Below are positions 35,082-44,208 of a stretch of DNA of 64,000 bases, piece by piece. The stretch is from positions 28,141 to 92,140 of the forward strand of contig UQLS01000007.1 in the NCBI GenBank assembly GCA_900541915.1, in the 5' to 3' direction. The DNA is from an uncultured Phascolarctobacterium sp. (GTDB lineage Bacteria; Bacillota; Negativicutes; Acidaminococcales; Acidaminococcaceae). Both the position numbers and the translations under genes were made by a program. The number at the start of each line of letters is the position of its first letter. Position 1 is the stretch's first letter. The notes beneath the pieces were generated by a model that searched no databases, was not told the DNA's origin, and was given only the letters and a program-made list of their open reading frames with translations.

Positions 35082-36323
35082 ATGATTAAAGATAATAATT
35101 TAGCAAAAGCTTTACGCCAATATTTCGGCTATGAGAGTTTTCGCAGCGGACAGGAAGAAATAATAAGTGAGATTATGGCAGGCAGACCGGTGTTGGCCGT
35201 TTTGCCCACCGGTGCTGGCAAGAGTTTGTGTTTTCAGCTGCCTTCGCTATTGATGTCAGGCGTAACGCTGGTAATATCTCCGCTGATTTCTTTAATGAAA
35301 GATCAGGCGGAAGCCTTGTGTGCACGTGGTATACCGGCGGCTTATCTGGACAGCAGCCTGACGGGAAATGCTTACGGCAAGATTTTATATGATACTTTAA
35401 ACGGGAAATGCAAATTTTTGTATGTTGCTCCCGAAAGACTTGCTAATCAGCAGTTTGTCAGTTTTGCTAAAAAAGCTGCTATTACTATGGTAGCTGTTGA
35501 TGAGGCCCATTGTGTCTCACAGTGGGGACATAGTTTTCGAAAAGATTACTATAATATACCGCAGTTTATCGAATGCTTGCCGCATAAACCACTGATTGCG
35601 GCGTTTACGGCTACTGCTACGGCAGGGGTAAGAGAAGACATTTTAAATAAACTGCATATTGAGCAGGCACGTACAGTTGTTACAGGATTTGACCGTCCTA
35701 ATTTATATTTTTCTGTAAAGAGAGCGGTAGATAAAGACAGGACACTGCTGGATTTTTTGCAGCAGCACAGTGAAGAAAGTGGAATTATTTATTGTTCTAC
35801 CCGTAAAAAAGTCGAAACAGTAACAGCTCTGCTGGTAAGACATGGATATCTGGCTATGCGTTATCATGCTGGGTTGACCAGTGAGGAAAGAGAGTTTAAT
35901 CAGAACTGCTTTGTTAAAGGACAGGTAAAGCTGATTGTAGCGACCAATGCTTTTGGTATGGGAATAGATAAGGCTGATGTGCGGTTTGTTATTCACTATA
36001 ATATGCCCAAAGATATCGAGAGCTATTATCAGGAAGCCGGAAGAGCAGGCAGAGATGGTAAAAAAGCAGAATGTCTGCTGTTGTATGATAAAAGTGATGT
36101 TGCAGTTAACACTTATCTTATTGGTCACGACCAGCCCGATCTGGCCTGGAAAGAACATGATTTGCAGTTGTTGGACAAGATAATTGCTTATTGTCATACT
36201 TCTGCCTGTCTGCGCAATTATTTACTGCGATACTTTGGCGAAAAAGTTTATAAAGACTGCGGCAGCTGCGGTAATTGCAGCAATAAGGCTAATGCCAGCT
36301 GGCGTAAATTTCTTAATTTGTAA
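35082..36323 (+). CDS. recQ: Short RecQ-family helicase
   Basis: Superfamily 2 DNA helicase with Walker A LPTGAGKSLC, DEAH box VAVDEAHCVSQWGHSF, TATATAGVR, and ZATNAFGMGIDKADVRF-type motif V (VATNAFGMGIDK). The C-terminus keeps a zinc-binding cluster (CGSCGNCSN) and then stops. At 413 residues it lacks the winged-helix RQC and HRDC domains of full RecQ (about 600 residues). I checked the other frames downstream and see no continuing homologous sequence, so a short form rather than a frameshift is likely. The usual WGHDFR is WGHSFR here. Confidence 0.9.
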   Translation: MIKDNNLAKALRQYFGYESFRSGQEEIISEIMAGRPVLAVLPTGAGKSLCFQLPSLLMSGVTLVISPLISLMKDQAEALCARGIPAAYLDSSLTGNAYGKILYDTLNGKCKFLYVAPERLANQQFVSFAKKAAITMVAVDEAHCVSQWGHSFRKDYYNIPQFIECLPHKPLIAAFTATATAGVREDILNKLHIEQARTVVTGFDRPNLYFSVKRAVDKDRTLLDFLQQHSEESGIIYCSTRKKVETVTALLVRHGYLAMRYHAGLTSEEREFNQNCFVKGQVKLIVATNAFGMGIDKADVRFVIHYNMPKDIESYYQEAGRAGRDGKKAECLLLYDKSDVAVNTYLIGHDQPDLAWKEHDLQLLDKIIAYCHTSACLRNYLLRYFGEKVYKDCGSCGNCSNKANASWRKFLNL

Positions 36324-36427
36324 TAAATCAGTGACGAACCTTCTGCAGGCAGGTAAAAAACTTTTTAAAGCGAATAAATATAATATAAGCTGTATAGTAA
36401 ATTATTCAAGTGGCAGGAGGTTTTGTC

Positions 36428-38035
36428 ATGAAGATTACATTTTTAGGCGCGGCGCGTATGGTTACAGGTTCCTGCTATCTGGTAGAGGTAGCTGGTAGAA
36501 AAATTCTTGTTGATTGCGGTATGTTTCAGGGCTCTAAGCTGATTACTGCTTTTAATGAAAAAGAGTTTATTTTTAATCCTGCAGAAATCGAAGCTGTAGT
36601 GCTGACGCATGCTCATGTAGACCACAGCGGTTTGTTACCTAAATTGGTTAAGAAGGGCTTTAAGGGTTATATTCATTGTACAAAATCTACTCAGGAACTT
36701 TGTTCCATCCTGCTGCCGGATAGTGCTCATATCCAGGAAGGGGATGCTGAACTGGCCAATCGTAAAGGATTAAGGGCTGGCAAAAAATTTGTAGAGCCTT
36801 TATTTACTGTCGATGATGCTTATGAAGCCATGAAGCTGTTCAGAATTCATGATTTTGATGAAACGGTAGATATTATTCCTAATATTAAGGTCTGCTTCAG
36901 AGTGGCAGGACATATCTTAGGGTCTGCCATTGTCGAAATGTTTGTGACAGAAGACGGCAAACAGACGAAACTGGTATTTACCGGTGATATAGGGCAGCCG
37001 GATCAGCCTATTATCGAAGATCCGGAACATATTTCCGGTGCGGATTTTATTATTACAGAATCTACTTATGGCAACAGAGTGCATAAGGAATACGATAAGG
37101 AAGCTGAACTGGCTAAGATTATCAATGATACCGTAGAGAGAGGCGGCAATGTTATTATTCCTGCGTTTGCAGTAGGCAGAACACAGGTATTGCTGTATTA
37201 TTTCCAAAAACTGCGGGCGGAAAATAAAATACCTGATGTTCCTATTATTGTCGACAGTCCTATGGCTAACAAGGCTACTCAGATTACGCTTACTAATCCT
37301 GAAGAATATGATGAGGAAGCCAGAGCTTTGTATGAAATGCAGGGGCGCAGGCTTGTAGACATGAAGAATCTGCGGTTTACGGCTACACCGGAAGAATCGC
37401 GGGCGATTAACGATGATGAAGCCAGCAAGATTATTATTTCTGCCAGTGGTATGGCCGATGCTGGACGTATTTTACACCATCTGAAGCATAATCTGTGGCG
37501 TTCTGACAGCAGCGTTGTTTTTGCCGGCTTTTTAGCGGAAGGCACGCTGGGCAGGCGTATTGTCGAGGGCGCTAAGCAGGTAAAGATTATGGGCGAGGAT
37601 ATTAAGGTCAATGCCCGTATCTATAATATGAAAGGTTTTTCTGCCCATGCAGATAAAGAGCAGCTGATTGCCTGGTATAGCAAGATGAGCAGTATGCCGA
37701 AGGCATTTTTTGTAACGCATGGAGAATTTGATGCCGCAGGTAATCTGGCTAATGAATTGCAGCGTCGTTTGGGTACGGCAGCATACATACCGCAATTTGG
37801 TGATTGCGTAGAAATAAGCGGTACCGAGTGGCATATCGAAGCTTCCAAGCTTGTTACTGTTGATACTGCTGTTATTGAGCTGAGAGAATATCTCAGGCAG
37901 ATGGAACGTGATTATTTACTGCACAGAACAAAGATTGAGCAGATTGCCGCTCGTGACAGCAGTAAAGTAAATACTATCCGTAAAAAGATTGATAAGTTGC
38001 GCAAATATATGGATGATTTACTCAGCGACTTGTAA
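36428..38035 (+). CDS. Beta-CASP metallo-beta-lactamase fold RNase-like protein
   Basis: A 535-residue protein with the metallo-beta-lactamase core (HAHVDHSG, MFQG, TGDIG), a beta-CASP domain (about 210-380) with VDSPMA, and the C-terminal GFSAHADKEQL motif. This group resembles the KH-less CPSF73-like RNases of bacteria; RNA cleavage is likely but substrates are unknown. The ATG at 36428 has CAGGAGG upstream. The last 50 residues are charged and coiled-coil-like. Confidence 0.9.
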   Translation: MKITFLGAARMVTGSCYLVEVAGRKILVDCGMFQGSKLITAFNEKEFIFNPAEIEAVVLTHAHVDHSGLLPKLVKKGFKGYIHCTKSTQELCSILLPDSAHIQEGDAELANRKGLRAGKKFVEPLFTVDDAYEAMKLFRIHDFDETVDIIPNIKVCFRVAGHILGSAIVEMFVTEDGKQTKLVFTGDIGQPDQPIIEDPEHISGADFIITESTYGNRVHKEYDKEAELAKIINDTVERGGNVIIPAFAVGRTQVLLYYFQKLRAENKIPDVPIIVDSPMANKATQITLTNPEEYDEEARALYEMQGRRLVDMKNLRFTATPEESRAINDDEASKIIISASGMADAGRILHHLKHNLWRSDSSVVFAGFLAEGTLGRRIVEGAKQVKIMGEDIKVNARIYNMKGFSAHADKEQLIAWYSKMSSMPKAFFVTHGEFDAAGNLANELQRRLGTAAYIPQFGDCVEISGTEWHIEASKLVTVDTAVIELREYLRQMERDYLLHRTKIEQIAARDSSKVNTIRKKIDKLRKYMDDLLSDL

Positions 38036-38132
38036 TTTGTATACATTAAATGCATAAATATAAACAAAAGTGTAAAGGTTAATACAGAAAAATCGGAAAA
38101 GAAAAAGATTTTTATAATATGTCCATGAATTG

Positions 38133-38161
38133 TTGACAGAAAAAAAGAGCATTGTTATACT
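38133..38161 (+). promoter_or_regulatory. Promoter of the T-box operon
   Basis: TTGACA and TATACT with a 17-base spacer, just upstream of the T-box leader. Confidence 0.88.
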
Positions 38162-38167
38162 ATGTTT

Positions 38168-38417
38168 AATTTTTAAGAGAAATCTTGAAAAACTGTAAAC
38201 ATGTATAAGTTATGAACGGGAATAAAGCAGTAACTCATTTCAGAGATTCGGCGGATGGTGCGAGCCGAAAAAGCAGGAGCTGTTTTTCTCGCCCGGGAGC
38301 TCTTTTTCTGAAACAAAATTAGGAGAAAGCGTACTGCTGCGTTAAAGTTAAGAGTATAATATAGGGTGGTACCGCGTATTACGCCCCTATCGGTTTTGCC
38401 GATAGGGGCGTTTTTTA
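38168..38417 (+). promoter_or_regulatory. T-box riboswitch leader
   Basis: Stem I is framed by GCAGTA (38227-38232, with the AGTA loop-E element) and TACTGC (38332-38337). Inside are TTTCAG/CTGAAA, TTCGGC/GCCGAA, and the distal GGTGCGAG. The T-box sequence AGGGTGGTACCGCG is at 38363-38376, followed by terminator stem ACGCCCCTATCGG/CCGATAGGGGCGT and TTTTTT. Uncharged tRNA should pair with the T-box and prevent termination. The specifier cannot be fixed; the GAA-XYZ-A pattern would give ACA (38313-38315, threonine), tentatively. Confidence 0.93.
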
Positions 38418-38437
38418 TTGTAATCGGAGGGGTGAAA

Positions 38438-39301
38438 ATGGATGTACGCAAAAAGCTACGCCAAAGGCTGCAGCAAAAAGATATTTTAGTTTTGCCAGGT
38501 GTTTATGATGCCTTGACGGCTAAAATTGCAGCCGCTGCTGGATTTGAAGGCCTGGTAATGGGTGGTTATGGTGTAGCCGCCAGCAGGCTGGGAGAGCCGG
38601 ATGTTGGTTACCTATCCATGACAGAGATGGCAGAAGCGCTGAGGTGTATTACAAGAGCTGTACAGCTGCCGGTATTTGCTGATGGCGATACTGGTTATGG
38701 CAATAATTTGAGTGCCATGAGGACGATGAGAGAATATGAAGCAGCTGGAGCTGCGGCCGTGCTATTTGAAGACCAGGTTTGGCCCAAACGCTGCGGACAT
38801 ATGCGTGGCAAACAGGTTATAGATGCTGCCGAACATGCAAAGAAGCTGCGAGCAGCAGCCGATGCTAAAACATTTGCCGATACGCTGCTCATTGCGAGGA
38901 CTGATGCCAGAGCAGTACTTGGATTAGATGCTGCTATTGAAAGAGGCAAGCGATATTTGGACAGCGGCGCAGATGCACTTTTTATTGAAGCACCGCAGGA
39001 TATTGGCGAATTAGAGACAATATGCCGCAGTTTTCCTGATACGATTCTGATTGCCAATATGATAGAAGGCGGCAGGACACCGGTGCTTACAGCTTCGCAG
39101 CTGCAGGAGCTTGGTTTTAAAGTAGTTTTTTGGCCCTGTACTTCGGTTTATACCGTAACCAAAGCCTTTGGAACGGTCATGCGTCAGCTGCGTGAACAGG
39201 GAACAACTACAGGCAGCGGGCAGGAAATGCTCAGCTTTGAACAGTTTAACGAATTTATCGGGCTCAATGCATATAATGAGCTTGATCAAAAATATAAATA
39301 A
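38438..39301 (+). CDS. Isocitrate lyase/PEP mutase superfamily enzyme
   Basis: Lyase of the PEP mutase/isocitrate lyase superfamily, 287 residues. The metal site DGDTGYGN and catalytic KRCGHMRG loop (the KxCGH type found in methylisocitrate-lyase-like enzymes) are present. Such enzymes cleave or form C-C bonds in 2-methylisocitrate, oxaloacetate or dimethylmalate; the exact substrate is not readable. I use ATG 38438 with GGAGGGG upstream. It leads an operon with a TRAP transporter, so the transported acid may be its substrate or product (inference). Confidence 0.85.
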   Translation: MDVRKKLRQRLQQKDILVLPGVYDALTAKIAAAAGFEGLVMGGYGVAASRLGEPDVGYLSMTEMAEALRCITRAVQLPVFADGDTGYGNNLSAMRTMREYEAAGAAAVLFEDQVWPKRCGHMRGKQVIDAAEHAKKLRAAADAKTFADTLLIARTDARAVLGLDAAIERGKRYLDSGADALFIEAPQDIGELETICRSFPDTILIANMIEGGRTPVLTASQLQELGFKVVFWPCTSVYTVTKAFGTVMRQLREQGTTTGSGQEMLSFEQFNEFIGLNAYNELDQKYK

Positions 39302-39328
39302 AATTAGCAATAAGGGGAGTGTTTGATT

Positions 39329-40345
39329 ATGAAATGGATGAAAAAGTTTACGGCAGCAGCGTTAATTGCTGCTATGGCATTAGTTGGTGGCTGCGGAGGC
39401 GGTGGTGATAAAAAAGCTGCTGACGGCGGAACTGTAGAACTGAAAATGGCAACGGCGCTTCCGGCAAGTCATCCGCTGGTAAAAGCAATGGACAGTCTGA
39501 AAGAAAAGGCTGCTGCTAAATCAGGCGGTACTGTTAAGATTTCAATTTATCCGGCAGGGCAGCTGTACAATGATAAAAACATGAATGATGCTATTATGTC
39601 CGGCGGTATTGATATGGGTCTTAATACAGTAGGCAGATGGGCAAGTATTATTCCTGCTATGGACGTTTTTGATGTGCCTTTTCTGTTCCCTGATTATGAA
39701 AAAGTTGACAAAGCAATTGACGGCGGTCTGGGTGATAAACTGGGCAGTGAGCTGCACAAAAAAGGTGTACGTCCGCTTATTTGGGCTGACTATGGTTTTG
39801 TACAGTTTGCCAATAATAAAAAGGAAATTAAATCTCCTGCTGATTTTGCCGGACTCAAGATTCGCGGCTACAGCAAATATTCTGCTGAAACTATCAAAGC
39901 TTTGGGTGCGTCTTCTGTAACCATGGGCTCCAGTGAAGTTTACATGGGCATTCAGCGCGGTACTATTGACGGACAGACTTCCGGTACTACAGCAATGCGT
40001 GATCGCAAAATGTATGAAGTACATGAATATCTGACTATTACCAATCATGCTTCTCCTGAATTCATCGTTGCTATTAACGAAAAATCTTATAACAAGCTGA
40101 ATGATAGTCAGAAAAAAGCGCTGAATGAAGCTGCTCAGGAAGTACGTAATGATATCAGAGCTAATGCGAAAAAAGAAGATTTGCAGGCTTTGGAAGACTT
40201 GAAGGCTAAAGGCATGAAGGTTTATGTCGTACCTGAAAATGAGATGCAGGCATGGCGTGATGCAACTGCACCGGTATGGGATACCTTTGTGAAGGAAAAT
40301 GGCAAACTTGGTCAAGAGTTAATTGATATCTGCACTAAATCCTGA
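39329..40345 (+). CDS. dctP: TRAP transporter substrate-binding protein DctP
   Basis: Extracytoplasmic binding protein of a TRAP carboxylate importer, 338 residues. A lipoprotein signal peptide ends at LVGGCGG near residue 23. The family's PAGQLYNDK and LKIRGY (carboxylate-contacting Arg region) segments are visible. The ATG at 39329 is preferred over the TTG at 39323. Ligand unknown; a C4-dicarboxylate or keto acid is likely. Confidence 0.93.
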   Translation: MKWMKKFTAAALIAAMALVGGCGGGGDKKAADGGTVELKMATALPASHPLVKAMDSLKEKAAAKSGGTVKISIYPAGQLYNDKNMNDAIMSGGIDMGLNTVGRWASIIPAMDVFDVPFLFPDYEKVDKAIDGGLGDKLGSELHKKGVRPLIWADYGFVQFANNKKEIKSPADFAGLKIRGYSKYSAETIKALGASSVTMGSSEVYMGIQRGTIDGQTSGTTAMRDRKMYEVHEYLTITNHASPEFIVAINEKSYNKLNDSQKKALNEAAQEVRNDIRANAKKEDLQALEDLKAKGMKVYVVPENEMQAWRDATAPVWDTFVKENGKLGQELIDICTKS

Positions 40346-40378
40346 TGACTTGTTTGTATTTGAAGTGAGAGTGATATA

Positions 40379-40903
40379 GTGGAAAGATTTATTACGGTAT
40401 ATGATAAAATTTTACATTTACTGACTAAAGCGGCAGGCGTTATTGCCGGACTTCTGGTGCTGTTTACCGGCTTTATGATTGTTTATGAAGTAATTTGCCG
40501 TGGTGTATTTAATGCGCCGACCGAATGGGTTATGGAAATCTCTACCTATTGCGTAGTTGTAGCAGGTTTTCTGGGCATGGGTGTTGCTTATGCTGGCAAA
40601 AAGCATATCCACGTAGATATTGTGATGTCAAAGATGTCGCCGAAAACTCGCTGCTATACAGAGTTTTTTACTGCTATAATCGGTTTATTCTACAGCCTGG
40701 TTTTTATGCAGGAATCCTGGAAAATGGCAATGTTCTCTTTGGAAATAAACAACTGCGCACCTACGACTTTAAGTACGCCGCTGTGGATACCCCAGATGGC
40801 GATGCCCATAGGTATGCTGGTTCTGTTTTTGCAGATTATTCGTACTTTATTAGTAGATTTTGTAAAGATTAAAAACAATGATTTCAGTGAGGAGGTAAAA
40901 TAA
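40379..40903 (+). CDS. dctQ: TRAP transporter small permease DctQ
   Basis: Four-helix small membrane subunit, 174 residues, with the EVICRGVFNAPTEWVMEIS region typical of DctQ. It starts with GTG at 40379 and is followed immediately by dctM. Confidence 0.92.
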   Translation: MERFITVYDKILHLLTKAAGVIAGLLVLFTGFMIVYEVICRGVFNAPTEWVMEISTYCVVVAGFLGMGVAYAGKKHIHVDIVMSKMSPKTRCYTEFFTAIIGLFYSLVFMQESWKMAMFSLEINNCAPTTLSTPLWIPQMAMPIGMLVLFLQIIRTLLVDFVKIKNNDFSEEVK

Positions 40904-42181
40904 ATGATATTAGGATTTACCGCTTTACTGCTGTTATTGTTAGTTATGGGTCTGCCGGTTGCCTTTTCCTTGGGTATGGCAGGCGTTGCCGGTATGCTGC
41001 TCTTTATGGGCGGCGACGGAGCGTTGGCACAGCTGCCGATTATCGGCTACAAGTCGCTGGATGACTTTGTTTTGACAGCGGTGCCCTTATATATTCTGAT
41101 GAGCCAGATTTTGCTTACCGGTAAAGTTGGCAACGATTTGTTTGAACTGGCTAATAAATGGCTGCGTCATCTACCGGGTGGTCTTGGCATTGCTACTGTT
41201 ATGGCCTGCGCTGTTTTTGCCGCTATTACCGGTTCTTCCGTAGCGTGCGCGGTTACTATCGGTGCCATTGCTATCCCGGAAATGCTTGCCCGTGGTTATG
41301 AGCGTTCATTGGTTCTGGGCGCTGTAGCGGCCGGCGGTACTTTAGGCATTTTAATTCCGCCATCTATTCCTATGATTTTATATGGCGCAATTACTGATGA
41401 ATCCATTGGTAAGCTGTTTATGTCCGGTGTTGTACCTGGTGCTATTTTAACGGTACTGTTTATTATGATTGTTGTTTATCGGTCAAGAAATCTGCCGCGG
41501 GAAGCTGCTGCCAGCTGGGATGAGCGTGTCAGAGCTTTAAAGAAATCCTTTTGGGGCTTGCTGCTGCCGGTAATCGTAGTAGGCGGCATTTATACAGGCG
41601 TCTTTACGCCGACTGAAGCTGCCGGTATCGGTACTGTTTACAGTCTGATTATTACCTTTGGTATTTATCGCACTCTTTCGCTGAAAGATATGCCGGAGAT
41701 ACTGGAAGATACTATTAAGACTACCTGCATGATTTTTGCCATCATGATTGGCGCCAGCCTGTTTGGTTTTGTACTTACCATTTTGGATGCACCACAGGCA
41801 TTGACTAATTTTGTTGTCGATATGCAGACTAACCGTTGGGTTATTTTTGTTGCAATTAATATTCTGCTTCTGTTCCTGGGTTGTATTTTGGAATCTGTTT
41901 CCATCATCTTTATTACTCTGCCAATTTTATTCCCACTGATTGTAAGATTAGGATTTGACCCGATCTGGTTCAACGTAGTAATGCTGATCAATCTGGAGCT
42001 GGCATTAATTACTCCTCCGGTAGGTATGAATCTGTTTGTATTGCAGGGCATTAGTCCCGATAGTAAGATGACGCAGATTATCAAAGGCGTTATTCCTTTT
42101 GGTGCTGTAATGGCACTGGAAATCTTGCTGCTGTGCTTCTTCCCGGAGATTGCTACATGGCTGCCCAGTGTTGTTAAATAA
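40904..42181 (+). CDS. dctM: TRAP transporter large permease DctM
   Basis: Twelve-helix channel subunit, 425 residues. FSLGMAGVAGML near the start, GSSVACAVTIGAIAIPEM and GTLGILIPPSIPMILYG are hallmark DctM segments. GAGGAGG lies 9 bases upstream of the ATG. Confidence 0.95.
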   Translation: MILGFTALLLLLLVMGLPVAFSLGMAGVAGMLLFMGGDGALAQLPIIGYKSLDDFVLTAVPLYILMSQILLTGKVGNDLFELANKWLRHLPGGLGIATVMACAVFAAITGSSVACAVTIGAIAIPEMLARGYERSLVLGAVAAGGTLGILIPPSIPMILYGAITDESIGKLFMSGVVPGAILTVLFIMIVVYRSRNLPREAAASWDERVRALKKSFWGLLLPVIVVGGIYTGVFTPTEAAGIGTVYSLIITFGIYRTLSLKDMPEILEDTIKTTCMIFAIMIGASLFGFVLTILDAPQALTNFVVDMQTNRWVIFVAINILLLFLGCILESVSIIFITLPILFPLIVRLGFDPIWFNVVMLINLELALITPPVGMNLFVLQGISPDSKMTQIIKGVIPFGAVMALEILLLCFFPEIATWLPSVVK

Positions 42182-42193
42182 TATGCTATTTTA

Positions 42194-42222
42194 TTGACAG
42201 AGAGTTATAAAAAGAATATAAT
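42194..42222 (+). promoter_or_regulatory. Promoter of typA
   Basis: TTGACA and TATAAT with a 17-base spacer. It lies before the hairpin at 42235, so that hairpin is in the typA leader. Confidence 0.88.
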
Positions 42223-42234
42223 GGAAAAGCAGTT

Positions 42235-42270
42235 AGAAGGATGCTCCTTGACAGGCATCCTTCTTCTTTT
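42235..42270 (+). terminator. Terminator-like hairpin in the typA leader
   Basis: AGAAGGATGC/GCATCCTTCT stem with a 10-base loop and a CTTTTT tail. It terminates dctM read-through, but since the typA promoter lies upstream of it, it also sits at the 5' end of the typA transcript and may attenuate it. Confidence 0.75.
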
Positions 42271-42297
42271 TAATTAGTGAAGGAGAGAATCATAAGA

Positions 42298-44121
42298 ATG
42301 ATTAGAAATGATTTACGTAATATAGCTATCATTGCTCACGTTGACCATGGCAAGACTACTCTTGTTGATGCTATGCTGAAACAAAGCGGTATTTTCAGAG
42401 CTAATGAACATGTTGAAGAACGTGTAATGGACTCTAACGACCTGGAACGTGAACGCGGCATTACCATTCTGTCTAAAAACACTGCTGTTATGCATAACGG
42501 CACTAAAATCAATATTCTTGATACCCCGGGCCATGCTGACTTTGGCGGTGAGGTTGAACGTGTATTGACTATGGTTGACGGTGTATTGCTGTTAGTTGAT
42601 GCTTATGAAGGTCCTATGCCGCAGACTAAATATGTACTGCGTAAGGCTTTGGAACAGCATTTGAAACCTATCGTAGTTATCAATAAAATTGACCGTCCGG
42701 ACCAACGCGTTACCGAAGTAATTGATGAAGTACTTGACTTGTTCATCGAACTGGATGCAGATGAAGATCAGCTGGAATTCCCGGTTGTACTGGCTTCTGC
42801 CCGCAACGGTATCGCTAAACTGTCCATGGATGAAGAAAGCAATAATCTGGAACCTTTGTTCAAAGTTATCTTGGAGAATATTCCTGCACCTGATGTAGAT
42901 GTGGAAGCTCCGCTGCAAATGCTAGTTAATACCTTGGACTACGATGATTATGTAGGCCGTATCGTTGTAGGCCGTGTTGTTCGCGGTACCATTCACAATG
43001 GTGAAAACATTACATTGATGAATGAAGAAGGCAGTAAAAAAGCAAAAATTGGCAGACTCTACACTTATCAGGGACTGAAACGTGCAGAAGTACAGGAAGT
43101 TGCAGCAGGCGATATTGTTGCCCTCATCGGCCTGAATGATGCAAATATCGGCGATACTATTGCTGACTATGAAAACCCGGAAATGCTGAAAGGTCTGAAA
43201 ATCGACGAACCGACTCTGTCCATGATTTTCTCTGTTAACAACAGTCCTTTCGCTGGCCGTGAAGGTGAATTTGTTACCAGCCGTCACTTGCGTGACCGTC
43301 TGTTTAAAGAGATTGAAACTAATGTTTCCATGCGTGTAGAAGAAACTGAAAGCCCGGATGCTTTTAAAGTTTCCGGACGTGGTGAACTGCATCTGTCCAT
43401 CCTTATTGAAACCATGCGCCGTGAAGGTTATGAACTGCAGGTAGGTAAACCGAAAGTTATCATGCATCGTGATGAAAACGGTACTCTGCTCGAACCTATG
43501 GAAGCATTGACTATCGATGTGCCGCAGGATTACATGGGCGCTGTTATGGAAGGCCTGGGTCTGCGTAAAGCTGAACTGACCAACATGACTGAAATGGCAG
43601 GCTATCTGCGTATGGAATTCAAGATTCCTGCTCGTGGTTTGATTGGTTTCCGCAACCAATTCCTGACTGATACCAAAGGTAACGGTATTATGAACCATGT
43701 ATTTGCTGGCTATGAAGAATACAAAGGCGAAATTCCTGGCCGTACCCGCGGCAGCCTGGTTGCTTTTGAAACCGGTGAAACTACTTCTTATGGTATTGGC
43801 AATGCTCAGGAACGCGGTACCATGTTTATTATTCCTGCTGAACAGGTTTATGAAGGACAAATTATCGGTGAAAACAGCCGTGAAGATGATATGGACGTTA
43901 ATCCCTGCAAAAAGAAACATGTCAGCAACATGCGTGCTTCCGGCAGTGACGATGCTATCCGCCTGATTCCGCCTAAAACTTTCTCTCTGGAACAGGCATT
44001 GGAACATATCAATGATGATGAACTGGTAGAAGTAACTCCTAAGAGCATCCGTATGCGTAAAAAAGTTCTTGATCGTGTAGAACGTGGCCGTATGCGCGGT
44101 CGTGCTAAAAATAATCAATAA
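42298..44121 (+). CDS. typA: Ribosome-associated GTPase TypA/BipA
   Basis: Translational GTPase that aids 50S assembly and stress responses. G1 AHVDHGKTTLVDAML, G3 DTPGHADFGGEV and G4 NKIDRPDQR are clear, and the C-terminal domain has GRMRGRAKNNQ. The 607-residue form starts at ATG 42298 with AAGGAGAG upstream; an earlier GTG (42277) in frame overlaps that ribosome site. Confidence 0.97.
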   Translation: MIRNDLRNIAIIAHVDHGKTTLVDAMLKQSGIFRANEHVEERVMDSNDLERERGITILSKNTAVMHNGTKINILDTPGHADFGGEVERVLTMVDGVLLLVDAYEGPMPQTKYVLRKALEQHLKPIVVINKIDRPDQRVTEVIDEVLDLFIELDADEDQLEFPVVLASARNGIAKLSMDEESNNLEPLFKVILENIPAPDVDVEAPLQMLVNTLDYDDYVGRIVVGRVVRGTIHNGENITLMNEEGSKKAKIGRLYTYQGLKRAEVQEVAAGDIVALIGLNDANIGDTIADYENPEMLKGLKIDEPTLSMIFSVNNSPFAGREGEFVTSRHLRDRLFKEIETNVSMRVEETESPDAFKVSGRGELHLSILIETMRREGYELQVGKPKVIMHRDENGTLLEPMEALTIDVPQDYMGAVMEGLGLRKAELTNMTEMAGYLRMEFKIPARGLIGFRNQFLTDTKGNGIMNHVFAGYEEYKGEIPGRTRGSLVAFETGETTSYGIGNAQERGTMFIIPAEQVYEGQIIGENSREDDMDVNPCKKKHVSNMRASGSDDAIRLIPPKTFSLEQALEHINDDELVEVTPKSIRMRKKVLDRVERGRMRGRAKNNQ

Positions 44122-44149
44122 TTTTTTATTTCCAGCAGGAGTTTTACCT

Positions 44150-44179
44150 ATGCACAGAGAATATAATTCTTTACTATAG
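44150..44179 (+). other. Nine-codon micro-ORF between typA and sepF
   Basis: CAGGAG lies 9 bases before ATG 44150, which opens a nine-codon frame (MHREYNSLL) ending in TAG at 44177. It looks translatable but may be chance. No associated terminator was seen. Confidence 0.25.
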
Positions 44180-44208
44180 TATTTACATGGGATATGGGGG
44201 CAATACCA

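Noticed and set aside
36184..36498. Possible frameshifted continuation of recQ
   Set aside because: The overlapping frame does not resemble the RQC or HRDC domains and has no helicase-like sequence.
38366..38437. Upstream in-frame start for the PEPM-family gene
   Set aside because: It would put coding sequence across the T-box and terminator; ATG 38438 has the ribosome site.
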